From Candidula unifasciata (lineage: Eukaryota; Mollusca; Gastropoda; Stylommatophora; Geomitridae), in assembly GCA_905116865.2 (NCBI GenBank), contig CAJHNH020002469.1:21001-85000 (forward strand): 64,000 bases of DNA. Direction: 5' to 3'. The notes beneath the pieces are model-generated. The model searched no databases and had not been told where the DNA came from. It saw only the letters and a program-made list of their open reading frames with translations. Made by a program: the position numbers and the translations under genes. Below, in pieces: positions 53,255-64,000 of this stretch (positions are counted from its first letter, which is position 1; each line of letters opens with the position of its first letter).

Positions 53255-53465
53255 ATAATTAGGTTATAATTGTGGCTAGGCTATGTGCGCCACATAAAGT
53301 GGCTTAGCATTGCACGCCACCACGAGCCCGAAAAAAACTCCTGCAGTGTTGATGCGATCACAGGAGACAAGACCCTAATTCTGTCCCGACCAGCGACGAT
53401 GTCGTCTACCGGCCAGCCAATATGCGACCCCGTTGCCGATGCAAGGCACACTGGAACCTGGGAAA
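53255..53465 (+). repeat. Dispersed repeat J, copy 2
   Basis: Matches 1515-1705 (GGCTAGGCTATGTGCGCC, GTTGATGCGATCACAGGAG, GTCCCGACCAGCGACGATG). A C-run follows at 53485-53498. Confidence 0.65.
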
Positions 53466-53604
53466 CTGAACAATTTGAGCACTCCCCCCCCCCCCCCTCT
53501 TCCTGCCCCTCTTCCCCATCCTAAAATTCACGCATTCATGATCCTGTTGTGACATTGATTGTATCTATCGCGCATAGAGCTAGCTGTCAGGTGTCTCCAT
53601 TTTG

Positions 53605-53715
53605 TTCTACCAGATCAGTATTAGAACTCTGCACTGGCTGCTGAAGATGAGGACGGAGCACGCATGGGATTGCCCCGAGTGCTGTGATGTCAATTCTTAA
53701 CTCAACTCAACTCTA
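53605..53715 (+). mobile_element. LINE family E extreme 3' end, copy 4
   Basis: The plus strand reads YQISIRTLHWLLKMRTEHAW and DCPECCDVNS with a stop, then ACTCAACTCAACTCTA. Confidence 0.75.
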
Positions 53716-54011
53716 TTCTGTTCTGTCCTATGCAGTCACTTCGATATCATTGATGAAATCCAGTCTAGGACTTTATGCTTCTTGCCTCAACCGTCGCCTT
53801 AGTCTTTCTTTTCAGCGTCCTCGATTCCGAAATCCCTGTTTCCCAATTCAGTGTTTATACACATATTATTGTTAATGTTATTGTACAAGTTGCCGTTCAG
53901 TATATTATTATTGTTGTTATTGTTATTAACAATCTCTAGAACGAGCATTAGGCCCTGGAAGGAAGCTCCCCCCTGTAAAGAGGCCAGGACTAAGGTCCAA
54001 CCACTTTCTAC

Positions 54012-54600
54012 ATGCGGTGTGGGTGTGTGATTGTGTGGGTATGGGTGTGCGGGCACGCGTGTGGGTGTGTGATTGTGTGGGTTTGTGTGTGGGTGAGTGT
54101 GTGTGTGTGTGTGCGGGCACGCGTGTGGGTGTGTGATTGTGTGGGTGTGTGTGCGTGTGTATGTGTGTGTGTGCGGGCACGCGTGTGGGTGTGTGATTGT
54201 GTGGGTGTGTGTGCGTGTGTATGTGTGGGTGTGTGTGCGTGTGTATGTGTGTGTGTGTGTGCGGGCACGCGTGTGGGTGTGTGATTGTGTGGGTGTGTGT
54301 GCGTGTGTATGTGTGTGTGTGTGCAGGCACGCGTGTGGGTGTGTGATTGTGTGGGTGTGTGTAGGTAAGTGTGTGGGTGTGGGGTGCGTATATGTGTGCA
54401 TGTATGCGTGTGTGCGTATGTGTATGTGTGTGTGTGGGCGCGCGTGTGGGATTTTGTGTGATTGTGTGGGTGGGTGAGTGTGTGGGTGTGGGGTGTGTAT
54501 AAGTGTGTGTGCGGGCGTGCGTGTGTATGTGCGTGCGTGCGTTTGTATGTGCGTATGTGTCTGTCTGCTCGCGCGTGCGTGCGTGTGTGGTTGTGTGCCA
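54012..54600 (+). repeat. GT-rich array with a higher-order unit of about 60-65 bp
   Basis: CGGGCACGCGTGTGGGTGTG starts repeat units near 54049, 54115, 54175, 54262 and (as CAGGC) 54324. Alternating purine-pyrimidine throughout. Confidence 0.94.
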
Positions 54601-54659
54601 ACAACCCAGCTTTTCAAACCAGGCCTTGTTCTGGGCCACAGGTTCCTAAACCCTTACTA

Positions 54660-54840
54660 CATACACAGATACACACACACATATACATACATACACACAC
54701 ACACATACATACACACACTCATACACATACATACACACACACACATACACATACATACACACATGCACACATACAAAAACATTCACATAAACACACACAC
54801 ATACAAAATACAAATACATACATACATACACAAAACATAC
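54660..54840 (+). repeat. (AC)n/(ATAC)n tract
   Basis: Complementary in sense to the GT array 60 bp upstream. Confidence 0.95.
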
Positions 54841-54844
54841 AATC

Positions 54845-55025
54845 ACGACAAAGTGGTCAAGCAGATTGCTTAGCGTTGTGCAGGTCGGAGATCCCTGGGG
54901 ATCGTCGCCGGAGCTAAGGAGATCGTGCTCTGTGCAACACTCTCGGTAGGCGGCTGGCTGTTCTGCGGAGAACTGAGCCATGTGGGATAAAATCTCTTGC
55001 AATGAAGTGCATCCTGTCAGCTTTA
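54845..55025 (+). mobile_element. tRNA-headed SINE family I, copy 2
   Basis: ACAAAGTGGTCAAGCAG head, GGGGATCGTCGCCGGAGCTA, GGCGGCTGGCTGTTCTGCGG, GGATAAAATC. Confidence 0.7.
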
Positions 55026-55194
55026 TCTTTACACACATACACACGTAGACACACATACACACGTAGACATGCATTCGCACACAGCACACACATACACACG
55101 AAAATAAATATGTTTGTGAGGGGTCTCAGTGTAGTCAGCCTGACTGAATTGCTTCGCACTCTTAAGGTCGTAGTCTAGTTCGTGAAAGTTCGGT

Positions 55195-55393
55195 CATCAA
55201 CATCATTAGCATGTCTTTTGCAGAACGTCGCTCTCATCACGGTCTGCCTAAAAGAAACTCGGTCTCTCGCCAGCTCTCCCGCCTCATGTACTTTCATACT
55301 CAAGGAATCACTTATATTCTTTGCCCATCTTCGTGTTGGTCGGCCCCTGCCCCTCCTTTCTGGTACCATGCCTTTTGCTATTATTTTATCCAA
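55195..55393 (-). mobile_element. LINE C-terminal fragment, intact frame
   Basis: The minus strand reads KGMVPERRGRGRPTRRWAKN, ISDSLSMKVHEAGELARDRV and SFRQTVMRATFCKRHAND. It is one continuous frame for 70 residues, less decayed than the copy at 51575. Confidence 0.85.
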
Positions 55394-55907
55394 TCCTTCG
55401 TGGCGTTTGTGGTACAGGAGGGAAACGTTTTCAGGGATTTCTCTGAATCATGGCTGGAGCTACAATATTCTTGCTAAGCTATGTTGGATAAACTGGGAAG
55501 GACATCGATCCTAACGACTTCAATTTCAAACATCTTTTTTTTTTTCACTGGATGTTATCAGGCACTTGTGTCCTCAGCACTTTGAGAACCACTACTGTAA
55601 TGTCACCACACGACAACGGACGTGCGTGCGTCATCACTTTAGAATATCTATGTCATTGTTTTTTTAAGTGATTGATTCCAGGACTTGTCTTCTGGGTTGT
55701 CCATACATTATTTGGCAATAGCTTGCACAACAACCAGCAATGTCAACTAAGGTCACTCCACACGATAACGAGAAGGGTAGAAAATAAGGATGTTTTCTTT
55801 TTCTTTCTTTCTATTGTTTACCGACTGTCAGATCCGCCACAACGTTCTGATCGTTCGTTAGTAATGTGCCGACTATTGCTCTTGTGACATCATTCCTGGT
55901 TTTAGAC
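55394..55907. other. No gene recognised
   Basis: No supported frame. Confidence 0.4.
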
Positions 55908-56290
55908 AGAGCTGTGTGGTCTCGAGGCATGGTGTCCGCCTCTAGTGCTAGAGGTTCCAGGTTCAATCCCTGGTAAGGGCTGGAACTTTTTTCACGCGGA
56001 CTTGGACTTCTAGTAATTCCCCCTGGTCTCTGGGTAGTGAGATCGGACGCCCGTTTGTATTGTTGCGAGCGTACAAAATCCCTTGGCAGTTGGAAATCGA
56101 AAAGAGTAGCCTATAGGCCCTGCCTGGTCAAAATTATGAGTTACAAATCTACACAAAGTATTTCAAGATCCTCGCCGGTGCTACAGAGCCTGTGAACTGC
56201 TGAGCTTCTTCGGACTCAGACGTGAGTTAGAAGAAGAACGGAGTACTCATAGCTAACGACTCGTGTGCCATAATGTTGATCCGTTGAACC
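55908..56290 (+). mobile_element. SINE family B, copy 2
   Basis: GAGGCATGGTGTCCGCC, B box AGGTTCAATCCCT, TCTGGGTAGTGAGATCGG, tail GAGTTAGAAGAAGAACGGAG. Confidence 0.87.
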
Positions 56291-56344
56291 TCAAACCTCA
56301 AACGCAATCAGGTTGCAGCTGGTACTATTAGTATGTCCACTCTT

Positions 56345-56515
56345 CGTTGGCCAGAATGGCTGTCCTGGGGAAGTAAAGACGGCGGGCGTAATGCTGACCC
56401 CAATACCCACATAGTGCCGATGGTCTGTAAAAATATGGGAGCTCTTTCCATATACCGAATACGCATAGATGCGTCAAAAAGGATCTTTTACTTTTACTCT
56501 TCGTTGGATACTGAG
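56345..56515 (+). mobile_element. SINE family A, 5'-truncated
   Basis: GGGGAAGTAAAGACGGCGGG, CCACATAGTGCCGATGGTC, tail AGGATCTTTTACTTTTACTC. Confidence 0.8.
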
Positions 56516-56689
56516 GGAGACGACTGAGCACTTGTTGGAACGTCCAGGGTGCAGTGATGTTAGCTCTTGATTCATTCATTCGTTCATTCTTCTTTACCTG
56601 ATATGGCCAAAGAATTTAGATTTTATTTCTCCATCTGATGTAGGCAGTCAGTTCTCTTTCCGAGTCCATGTTTTTCATTACATCTTTAG

Positions 56690-56985
56690 CTGTTGTATTG
56701 ACTGTTCATCATCCTGTCACGCTGCTTGTTGTTGGGTCACCAGTTGCTATTGACTGTCTGTTCAGCTTCCTTCAACTTTGAGGGTCAGATGCGATGGACT
56801 TCATGGTTGCATTTCTAAGGCCTGTCCAGTCAGTCAAATTCTGTATCAAGTCTTTCTTTGTCTCTCTCTTCTCATTTTGCCATCTACTGCTGGTTTTTTT
56901 TTTTTTTTTTCAAGAGGCCGTTATGTCTTTTGTCTATACCATTACATTTTCCGCCTTTCCGAGGATACAGTTTCCAGTCTGTGAG
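56690..56985 (-). mobile_element. Dispersed LINE-like repeat G, copy 2
   Basis: Plus-strand GGGTCACCAGTTGCTATTGA, GCGATGGACTTCATGG and TTTTCCGCCTTTCC match 23836-24110. A T-run at 56893-56910. Confidence 0.6.
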
Positions 56986-57275
56986 TCTCCGTGGCGTAGC
57001 GGCTAGACGCCCGCCTGCGGATCGGAAGGTCGTGGGTTCGTGTCCTGACGGAGCCAGACCTTTTTTCCCACAAAAACGACTTTGACACCCAGGTCAACCC
57101 AGCCTTGAGTGGATACCAGGTGCAGTCCTGGGAAGTAAAGGTGGCCAGCGGGATGCTGACCACATCACCCACCACGTGTCGATTGGTCTATAAAAATATA
57201 GGTCTAGCCCTATATCCCCCCCCCCCCCAAAAAAAAAGCCTAAATGAGTGGAAAAGGGACCTTCACCTTTACTGG
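56986..57275 (+). mobile_element. SINE family A, near full-length
   Basis: CTCCGTGGCGTAGCGGCTAG head, B box GGGTTCGTGTCC, full body and a GTGGAAAAGGGACCTTCACC tail. An internal C-run and A-run at 57218-57237 replace part of the tail. Confidence 0.88.
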
Positions 57276-57344
57276 TTAGACTGTTTCCAATCGGCAACAC
57301 GAGAAAGTGGCGGTTGACTAATGCGGGGACGGGCTACTTATTTT

Positions 57345-57735
57345 CGGTAGTCACCCTCGTATGAGAGCTAGCTGAACCCCAGCACAGGTGGCTGCAGTGC
57401 CAGGGTTACCCTTCTATGAGAGCCAGCTGAACCCCAGCACATGTGGCTGCAGTGCCAGGGTTACCCTTCTATGAGAGCTAGCTGAACCCCAGCACATGTG
57501 GCTGCAGAGCCAGGGTCACCCTCCTATGAGAGCTAGCTGAACCCCAGCACATGTGGCTGCAGAGCCAGGGTCACCCTCCTATGAGAGCCAGCTGAACCCC
57601 AGCACATGTGGCTGCAGAGCCAGGGTCACCCTCCTTTGAGAGCTAGCTGACCCCAGCACAGGTGGATGTAGTGCCAGGGTTACCATCCTTGGAGAGCTAG
57701 CTGACCCCAGCACAGCTGGCTGCCGTTCCAGGCGT
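57345..57735 (+). repeat. 55-bp tandem array, about seven copies
   Basis: ATGAGAGCTAGCTGAACCCC starts units at 57361, 57416, 57471, 57526 and 57581; later units are slightly shorter. The unit has CAGCACATGTGGCTGCAG and CCAGGGTCACCCTCCT. Confidence 0.95.
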
Positions 57736-57797
57736 GACCACACCTTACAGTCTCTTAACTGTTAAGAATACTAAATTATAACTTTTTAGAGGCTGAA

Positions 57798-60700
57798 CAG
57801 TGTTTGTTCTCTTGGACGGACGTTGTTCTCTTGGACTGAGATTGTTCTCTTGGACTGAGATTGTTCTCTTGGACTGAGATTGTTCTCTTGGACTGACATT
57901 GTTCTCTTGTACTGAGATTGTTCTCTTGCACTGACATTGTTCTCTTGGACTGACATTGTTCTCTTGGACTGACATTGTTCTCTTGGACGGACATTGTTCT
58001 CTTAGACGGACATTGTTCTCTTGGACGGACATTGTTCTCTTGGACTGACATTTTTTTCTTGGACTGACATTGTTCTCTTGGACTGACATTGTTCTCTTAG
58101 ACTGACATTGTTCTCTTGGACTGACATTGTTCTCTTGGACGGACATTGTTCTCTTGGACGGACATTGTTCTCTTGGACTGACATTGTTCTCTTGGACTGA
58201 CATTGTTCTCTTGGACTGACATTGTTCTCTTGGACTGACATTGTTCTCTTGGACTGAGATTGTTCTCTTGCACTGACATTGTTTTCTTGGACTGAGATTG
58301 TTCTCTTGGACTGAGATTGTTTTCTTGGACTGACATTGTTCTCTTGTACTGACACAGTTCTCTTGGACTGACATTGTTCTCTTAGACTGACATTGTTCTC
58401 TTGTACTGAGAATGTTCTCTTGGACTGACATTGTTCTCTTGGACTGACATTGTTCTCTTGTACTAAGATTGTTCTCTTGGACTGACATTGTTCTCTTGGA
58501 CTGACATTGTTCTCTTGGACAGACAGTGTTCTCTTGGACTGACATTGTTCTCTTGGACTGACATTGTTCTCTTGGACGGACATTGTTCTCTTGGACTGAC
58601 ATTGTTCTCTTGGACTGACATTGTTCTCTTGGACTGACATTGTTCTCTTGTACTGAGATTGTTCTCTTGCACTGACATTGTTCTCTTGTACTAAGATTGT
58701 TCTCTTGGACTGACATTGTTCTCTTGGACTGACATTGTTCTCTTGGACAGACATTGTTCTCTTGGACTGACATTGTTCTCTTGGACTGACATTGTTCTCT
58801 TGGACGGACATTGTTCTCTTGGACTGACATTGTTCTCTTTGACTGACATTGTTCTCTTGGACTGACATTGTTCTCTTGTACTGAGATTGTTCTCTTGCAC
58901 TGACATTGTTCTCTTGGACGGACATTGTTCTCTTGGACTGAGATTGTGCTCTTGGAATGACATTGTTTTCTTGTACTGAGATTGTTCTCTTGCACTGACA
59001 TTGTTCTCTTGGACGGACATTGTTCTCTTGGACTGAGATTGTTCTCTTGGACGGACATTGTTCTCTTAGACGGACATTGTTCTCTTGGACGGACATTGTT
59101 CTCTTGGACTGACATTGTTCTCTTGGACTGACATTGTTCTCTTGGACTGACATTGTTCTCTTGGACTGACATTGTTCTCTTGGACTGACATTGTTCTCTT
59201 GGACGGACATTGTTCTCTTGGACGGACATTGTTCTCTTGGACTGACATTGTTCTCTTGGACTGACATTGTTCTCTTGGACTGACATTGTTCTCTTGGACT
59301 GACATTGTTCTCTTGGACTGACATTTTTCTCTTGGACTGACATTTTTCTCTTGGACTGAGATTGTTCTCTTGGACTGAGATTGTTCTCTTGCACTGACAT
59401 TGTTTTCTTGGACTGAGATTGTTCTCTTGGACTGAGATTGTTTTCTTGGACTGACATTGTTCTCTTGTACTGACACAGTTCTCTTGGACTGACATTGTTC
59501 TCTTAGACTGACATTGTTCTCTTGTACTGAGAATGTTCTTGGACTGACATTGTTCTCTTGGACTGACATTGTTCTCTTGTACTAAGATTGTTCTCTTGGA
59601 CTGACATTGTTCTCTTGGACTGACATTGTTCTCTTGGACAGACATTGTTCTCTTGGACTGACATTGTTCTATTGGACTGACATTGTTCTCTTGGACGGAC
59701 ATTGTTCTCTTGGACTGACATTGTTCTCTTGGACTGACATTGTTCTCTTGGACTGACATTGTTCTCTTGGACTGAGATTGTTCTCTTGCACTGACATTGT
59801 TCTCTTGTACTAAGATTGTTCTCTTGGACTGACATTGTTCTCTTGGACTGACATTGTTCTCTTGGACTGACATTGTTCTCTTGGACAGACATTGTTCTCT
59901 TGGACTGACATTGTTCTCTTGGACTGACATTGTTCTCTTGGACGGACATTGTTCTCTTGGACTGACATTGTTCTCTTTGACTGACATTGTTCTCTTGGAC
60001 TGACATTGTTCTCTTGTACTGAGATTGTTCTCTTGCACTGACATTGTTCTCTTGGACGGACATTGTTCTCTTGGACTGAGATTTTTCTCTTGGAATGACA
60101 TTGTTCTCTTGTACTGAGATTGTTCTCTTGCACTGACATTGTTCTCTTGGACGGACATTGTTCTCTTGGACTGAGATTGTTCTCTTGAACGGACATTGTT
60201 CTCTTGGACTGACATTGTTCTCTTGGACTGACATTGTTCTCTTGGACTGACATTGTTCTCTTGGGCTGACATTGTTCTCTTGGACAGACATTGTTCTCTT
60301 GGACTGACATTGTTCTCTTGGACTGACATTGTTCTCTTGGACGGACATTGTTCTCTTGGACTGACATTGTTCTCTTTGACTGACATTGTTCTCTGGGACG
60401 GACATTGTGCTCTTGGACTGAGATTGTTCTCTTGCACTGACATTGTTCTCTTGGACGGACATTGTTCTCTTGGACTGAGATTTTACTCTTGGAATGACAT
60501 TGTTCTCTTGTACTGAGATTTTTCTCTTGCACTGACATTGTTCTCTTGGACGGACATTGTTCTCTTGGACTGAGATTGTTCTCTTGGACGGACATTGTTC
60601 TCTTGGACTGACATTGTTCTCTTGGACTGACATTGTTCTCTTGGACTGACATTGTTCTCTTGGGCTGACATTTTTCTCTTGGACGGACATTGTTCTCTTG

Positions 60701-62655
60701 GACTGACATTGTTCTATTGGACTGACATTGTTCTCTTGGACTGACATTGTTCTCTTGGGCTGACATTGTTCTCTTGGACGGACATTGTTCTCTGGGACGG
60801 ACATTGTGCTCTTGGACTGACATTGTTCTCTTGTACTAAGATTGTTCTCTTGGACTGACATTGTTCTCTTGGACGGACATTGTTCTCTTAGACGGACATT
60901 GTTCTCTTGGACGGACATTGTTCTCTTGGACTGACATTTTTTTCTTGGACTGACATTGTTCTCTTGGACTGACATTGTTCTCTTGGACTGACATTGTTCT
61001 CTTGGACTGACATTGTTCTCTTGGACGGACATTGTTCTCTTGGACGGACATTGTTCTCTTGGACTGACATTGTTCTCTTGGACTGACATTGTTCTCTTGG
61101 ACTGACATTGTTCTCTTGGACTGACATTGTTCTCTTGGACTGACATTGTTCTCTTGGACTGAGATTGTTCTCTTGCACTGACATTGTTTTCTTGGACTGA
61201 GATTGTTCTCTTGGACTGAGATTGTTTTCTTGGACTGACATTGTTCTCTTGTACTGACACAGTTCTCTTGGACTGACATTGTTCTCTTAGACTGACATTG
61301 TTCTCTTGTACTGAGAATATTCTCTTGGACTGACATTGTTCTCTTGGACTGACATTGTTCTCTTGTACTAAGATTGTTCTCTTGGACTGACATTGTTCTC
61401 TTGGACTGACATTGTTCTCTTGGACAGACATTGTTCTCTTGGGCTGACATTGTTCTCTTGGACTGACATTGTTCTCTTGGACGGACTTTGTTCTCTTGGA
61501 CTGACATTGTTCTCTTGGACTGACATTGTTCTCTTGGACTGACATTGTTCTCTTGTACTGAGATTGTTCTCTTGCACTGACATTGTTCTCTTGTACTAAG
61601 ATTGTTCTCTTGGACTGACATTGTTCTCTTGGACTGACATTGTTCTCTTGGACAGACATTGTTCTCTTGGACTGACATTGTTCTCTTGGACTGACATTGT
61701 TCTCTTGGACGGACAATCTTCTCTTGGACTGACATTGTTCTCTTTGACTGACATTGTTCTCTTGGACTGACATTGTTCTCTTGTACTGAGATTGTTCTCT
61801 TGCACTGACATTGTTCTCTTGGACGGACATTGTTCTCTTGGACTGAGATTGTTCTCTTGGAATGACATTGTTCTCTTGTACTGAGATTGTTCTCTTGCAC
61901 TGACATTGTTCTCTTGGACGGACATTGTTCTCTTGGACTGAGATTGTTCTCTTGGACGGACATTGTTCTCTTGGACTGACATTGTTCTCTTGGACTGACA
62001 TTGTTCTCTTGGACTGACATTGTTCTCTTGGACTGACATTGTTCTCTTGGGCTGACATTGTTCTCTTGGACGGACATTGTTCTCTGGGACGGACATTGTG
62101 CTCTGGGACTGACATTGTTCTCTTGGACTGACATTGTTCTCTTGGACTGACGTTGTTCTCCTGGACGGACATTGTTTTCTTGGACTGAGATTGTTCTCTT
62201 GGACGGATATTGTTCTCTTGGACTGAGATTGTTCTCTTGGACTGAGATTGTTCTCTTGGACTGACATTGTTCTCTTGGACTGACATTGTTTTCTTGGACG
62301 GACATTGTTCTCTTAGACGGACATTGTTCTCTTGGACTGACATTGTTCTCTTGGACTGAGATTGTTCTCTTGGACTGACATTGTTCTCTTAGACGGACAT
62401 TGTTCTCTTAGACGGACATTGTTCTCTTGGACGGACATTGTTCTCTTGGACTGAGATTGTTCTCTTGGACTGAGATTGTTCTCTTGGACTGACATTGTTT
62501 TCTTGGACTGACATTGTTCTCTTAGACGGACATTGTTCTCTTGGACTGACATTGTTTTCTTGGACTGACATTGTTCTCTTAGACGGACATTGTTCTCTTA
62601 GACGGACATTGTTCTCTTGGACTGACATTGTTCTCTTGGACTGACATTGTTATCT
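57798..62655 (+). repeat. 19-bp minisatellite, about 255 copies (4.86 kb)
   Basis: The unit is TTGTTCTCTTGGACTGACA with a limited set of variants (GGACGGACA, GTACTGAGA, GCACTGACA, AGACGGACA, TACTAAG). Register is kept almost throughout; a 2-bp loss near 59537 is the one slip I found. Three units equal 57 bp or 19 codons, so all three minus frames read rotations of one 19-residue peptide and stay open for up to 946 codons. The TACTAAG variant makes a TAG stop in one minus frame each time it occurs, as expected for non-coding DNA. Confidence 0.97.
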
Positions 62656-63060
62656 TGGTGGATAAACTTCCATTTGGCGGCTCAAATAAGAAAGACATTC
62701 GTCAGTTTTGAGAACCCTTGTCTGTGATGCTTTCATCCTCATTAATCCACAATGACTGGACTGCTTTGGGCGGATTTTGGGCGTGCCTGCCAGAGCGTTG
62801 GCACGCGATCAGCAGCGCCGGATCCTGGAGGAGGATACAAAAAAGGGGGGGGGGGCCTTCCAAGTTATTTCAAATATATTATTATTAGTCGCAATTCAGT
62901 GCATTATTATTATTAATGACATAAACAAGGCTTAAGCATCTTGATTCTCGACTACTTAAAAAAATGTTGAAAGGCCTGAACTCTTTTCACTTTCCTCATG
63001 CTCTCCGAACCCCGCTGACTATAATTTAAAATATTCTTGGTCTATCTAGTGACTTCAGCT
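62656..63060. other. No gene recognised
   Basis: Unique sequence after the array, with a G-run at 62846-62855. Confidence 0.4.
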
Positions 63061-63150
63061 TAATTAAATGGTACCGGGGGTTTCTCTGGGAAGTAAACGC
63101 GGCAATCATGATATCTATGAAATCACCCAGTGAATGGGAATTTTGAAGAT
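63061..63150 (+). mobile_element. SINE family A fragment, diverged
   Basis: GGTACCGGGGGT, CTGGGAAGTAAACGCGGC, AATCACCCAGTGAAT follow the order of the family A body. Confidence 0.5.
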
Positions 63151-63164
63151 TGGGTAGCAATATA

Positions 63165-63936
63165 CAGTGAAACTCCAATATTCGTCATTAGTCTGTTCCT
63201 GGGGACAGGAAAAATTATTACATTGACGAATATCAAACGCGTTTTTTTTTTTTTTCGTGTAGTAGTTAACTAAAAATGGTTAAATCCGTTCCCAGACTCG
63301 ATTGTACCTGTCAGTAAAAACTTCTTCTTTTTCAGCATTTCGAGCCCTTGAGGTTCATTGCTGCAGACATCACCCGCCTCTATTCAGCTCTCTGTTTGGC
63401 CTTCTCTTTCTAGTTGGTGACACCAAGTATTTGCGAGTCAGTGTACACATAAATAAATTTTTTTCAGTACCATTCGGAATAAACAATCAACGCCTGTCAT
63501 TTGGAATAAGAGTCACTTTACATTTTGACATCAGGTAATGTCACTTCTGGTGATTCATATCCTGTCAGTTTATCAGCGTTTCCAGACGATTTAAAAGCAC
63601 TCATCCTTGTTTTTAAATTGTTTTAATTGTTTTCCATTTTGTTTTTTCTTAAAACTTTCCGAATTTTCTAAACACATTGTCATCAACTGAATTGTGTGTT
63701 AACTAAAACAATGCCAGGGTGCCATTTCTGGATGAAAACCTGCATTTATGCACAAGGACAGTCATTCAATAATTGAGGCATTTGCAACCGGCCAATCACC
63801 TTTCTTTTTCATCATCTGACGACTCATCGACCACGCTGGTGGAGGGACGCATATGGACTTTTCGGTTCAATATCAAACAAAAATTTAACGAAAAACATGA
63901 CGAAATAAAACAAACAGGAAATTCGGAGTTGCATTG
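63165..63936. mobile_element. Candidate non-autonomous pogo/Tigger-like element
   Basis: TA (63163-63164) then CAGTGAAACTCCAATATTCG at the left. The right end, read inward on the other strand, is CAATGCAACTCCGAATTTCC, followed on the plus strand by TA (63937-63938). Imperfect terminal inverted repeats with TA flanks fit the Tc1/pogo superfamily. No transposase frame seen in the 772 bp. Confidence 0.45.
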
Positions 63937-64000
63937 TATGCCCAATAGGCGAATTGTTGCGAAACGGGTCTTTGACTTAAGTCCTATCTGGTGGATTCTT

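Noticed and set aside
53799..54639. HTHTHT-rich frames of 198-272 codons
   Set aside because: Translation of the GT-rich microsatellite.
57345..62655. CRISPR-like arrays
   Set aside because: Units are contiguous without unique spacers, and the window is clearly eukaryotic.

Overview
The window reads as gene-poor nuclear DNA of an animal, most likely a marine gastropod mollusc. This is an inference. The supports are short TTAGGG tracts, tRNA-headed SINEs with A and B boxes, many non-LTR retrotransposon (LINE) ends of types common in mollusc genomes, and very abundant microsatellites and minisatellites. There are no operons, no bacterial signals and no rRNA.

Only one credible protein-coding gene is visible: the first coding exon (42707-43604, + strand) of a membrane protein I cannot name. 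It has a 270-residue hydrophilic, basic N-terminal region, one membrane segment, and a strong splice donor at 43605. The 2.1 kb before it holds coding-like but frame-broken sequence. A second gene trace at 4689-4900 (- strand) is a fragment of the U5 snRNP WD40 protein SNRNP40, probably a pseudogene.

Layout. 1-6200: LINE and SINE fragments, including a 5'-truncated LINE with a 17-bp target duplication at 267-559. 6200-9100: microsatellites, a 108-bp tandem array and TGTTTGTGTG minisatellites. 9100-15800: scattered SINEs, LINE ends and a TA/TG field. 16000-20600: CT tracts, RNase H-type LINE ends, and three SINE-like D repeats among AACCCT-like repeats. 21200-22850: a 65-bp array. 25095-27000: a decayed LINE reverse transcriptase whose motif A codons have expanded into a 15-bp minisatellite. 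30261-31090: a 208-bp array. 32650-33600: a LINE inside a LINE. 35505-36010: a SINE inside a SINE. 36540-37450: an (ACT)n block. 42707-43604: the gene. 45624-47932: internally deleted hAT transposons and a 188-bp tandem duplication. 48527-48726: a foldback with 45-bp arms. 50070-55100: TTA, GT and AC tracts. 57345-57735: a 55-bp array. 57798-62655: a 19-bp minisatellite of about 255 copies. 63165-63936: a pogo-like candidate.

Apart from the gene exon, the sequence is explained mostly by retroposition, nested insertion, decay, and tandem expansion of retroposon tails and other short units. I found no coherent new molecular system. The most unusual items are the minisatellite born inside a reverse transcriptase motif, the matched filled and empty insertion sites at 20.0 and 23.5 kb, the shared hAT deletion derivatives, and the internally duplicated 19-bp array.
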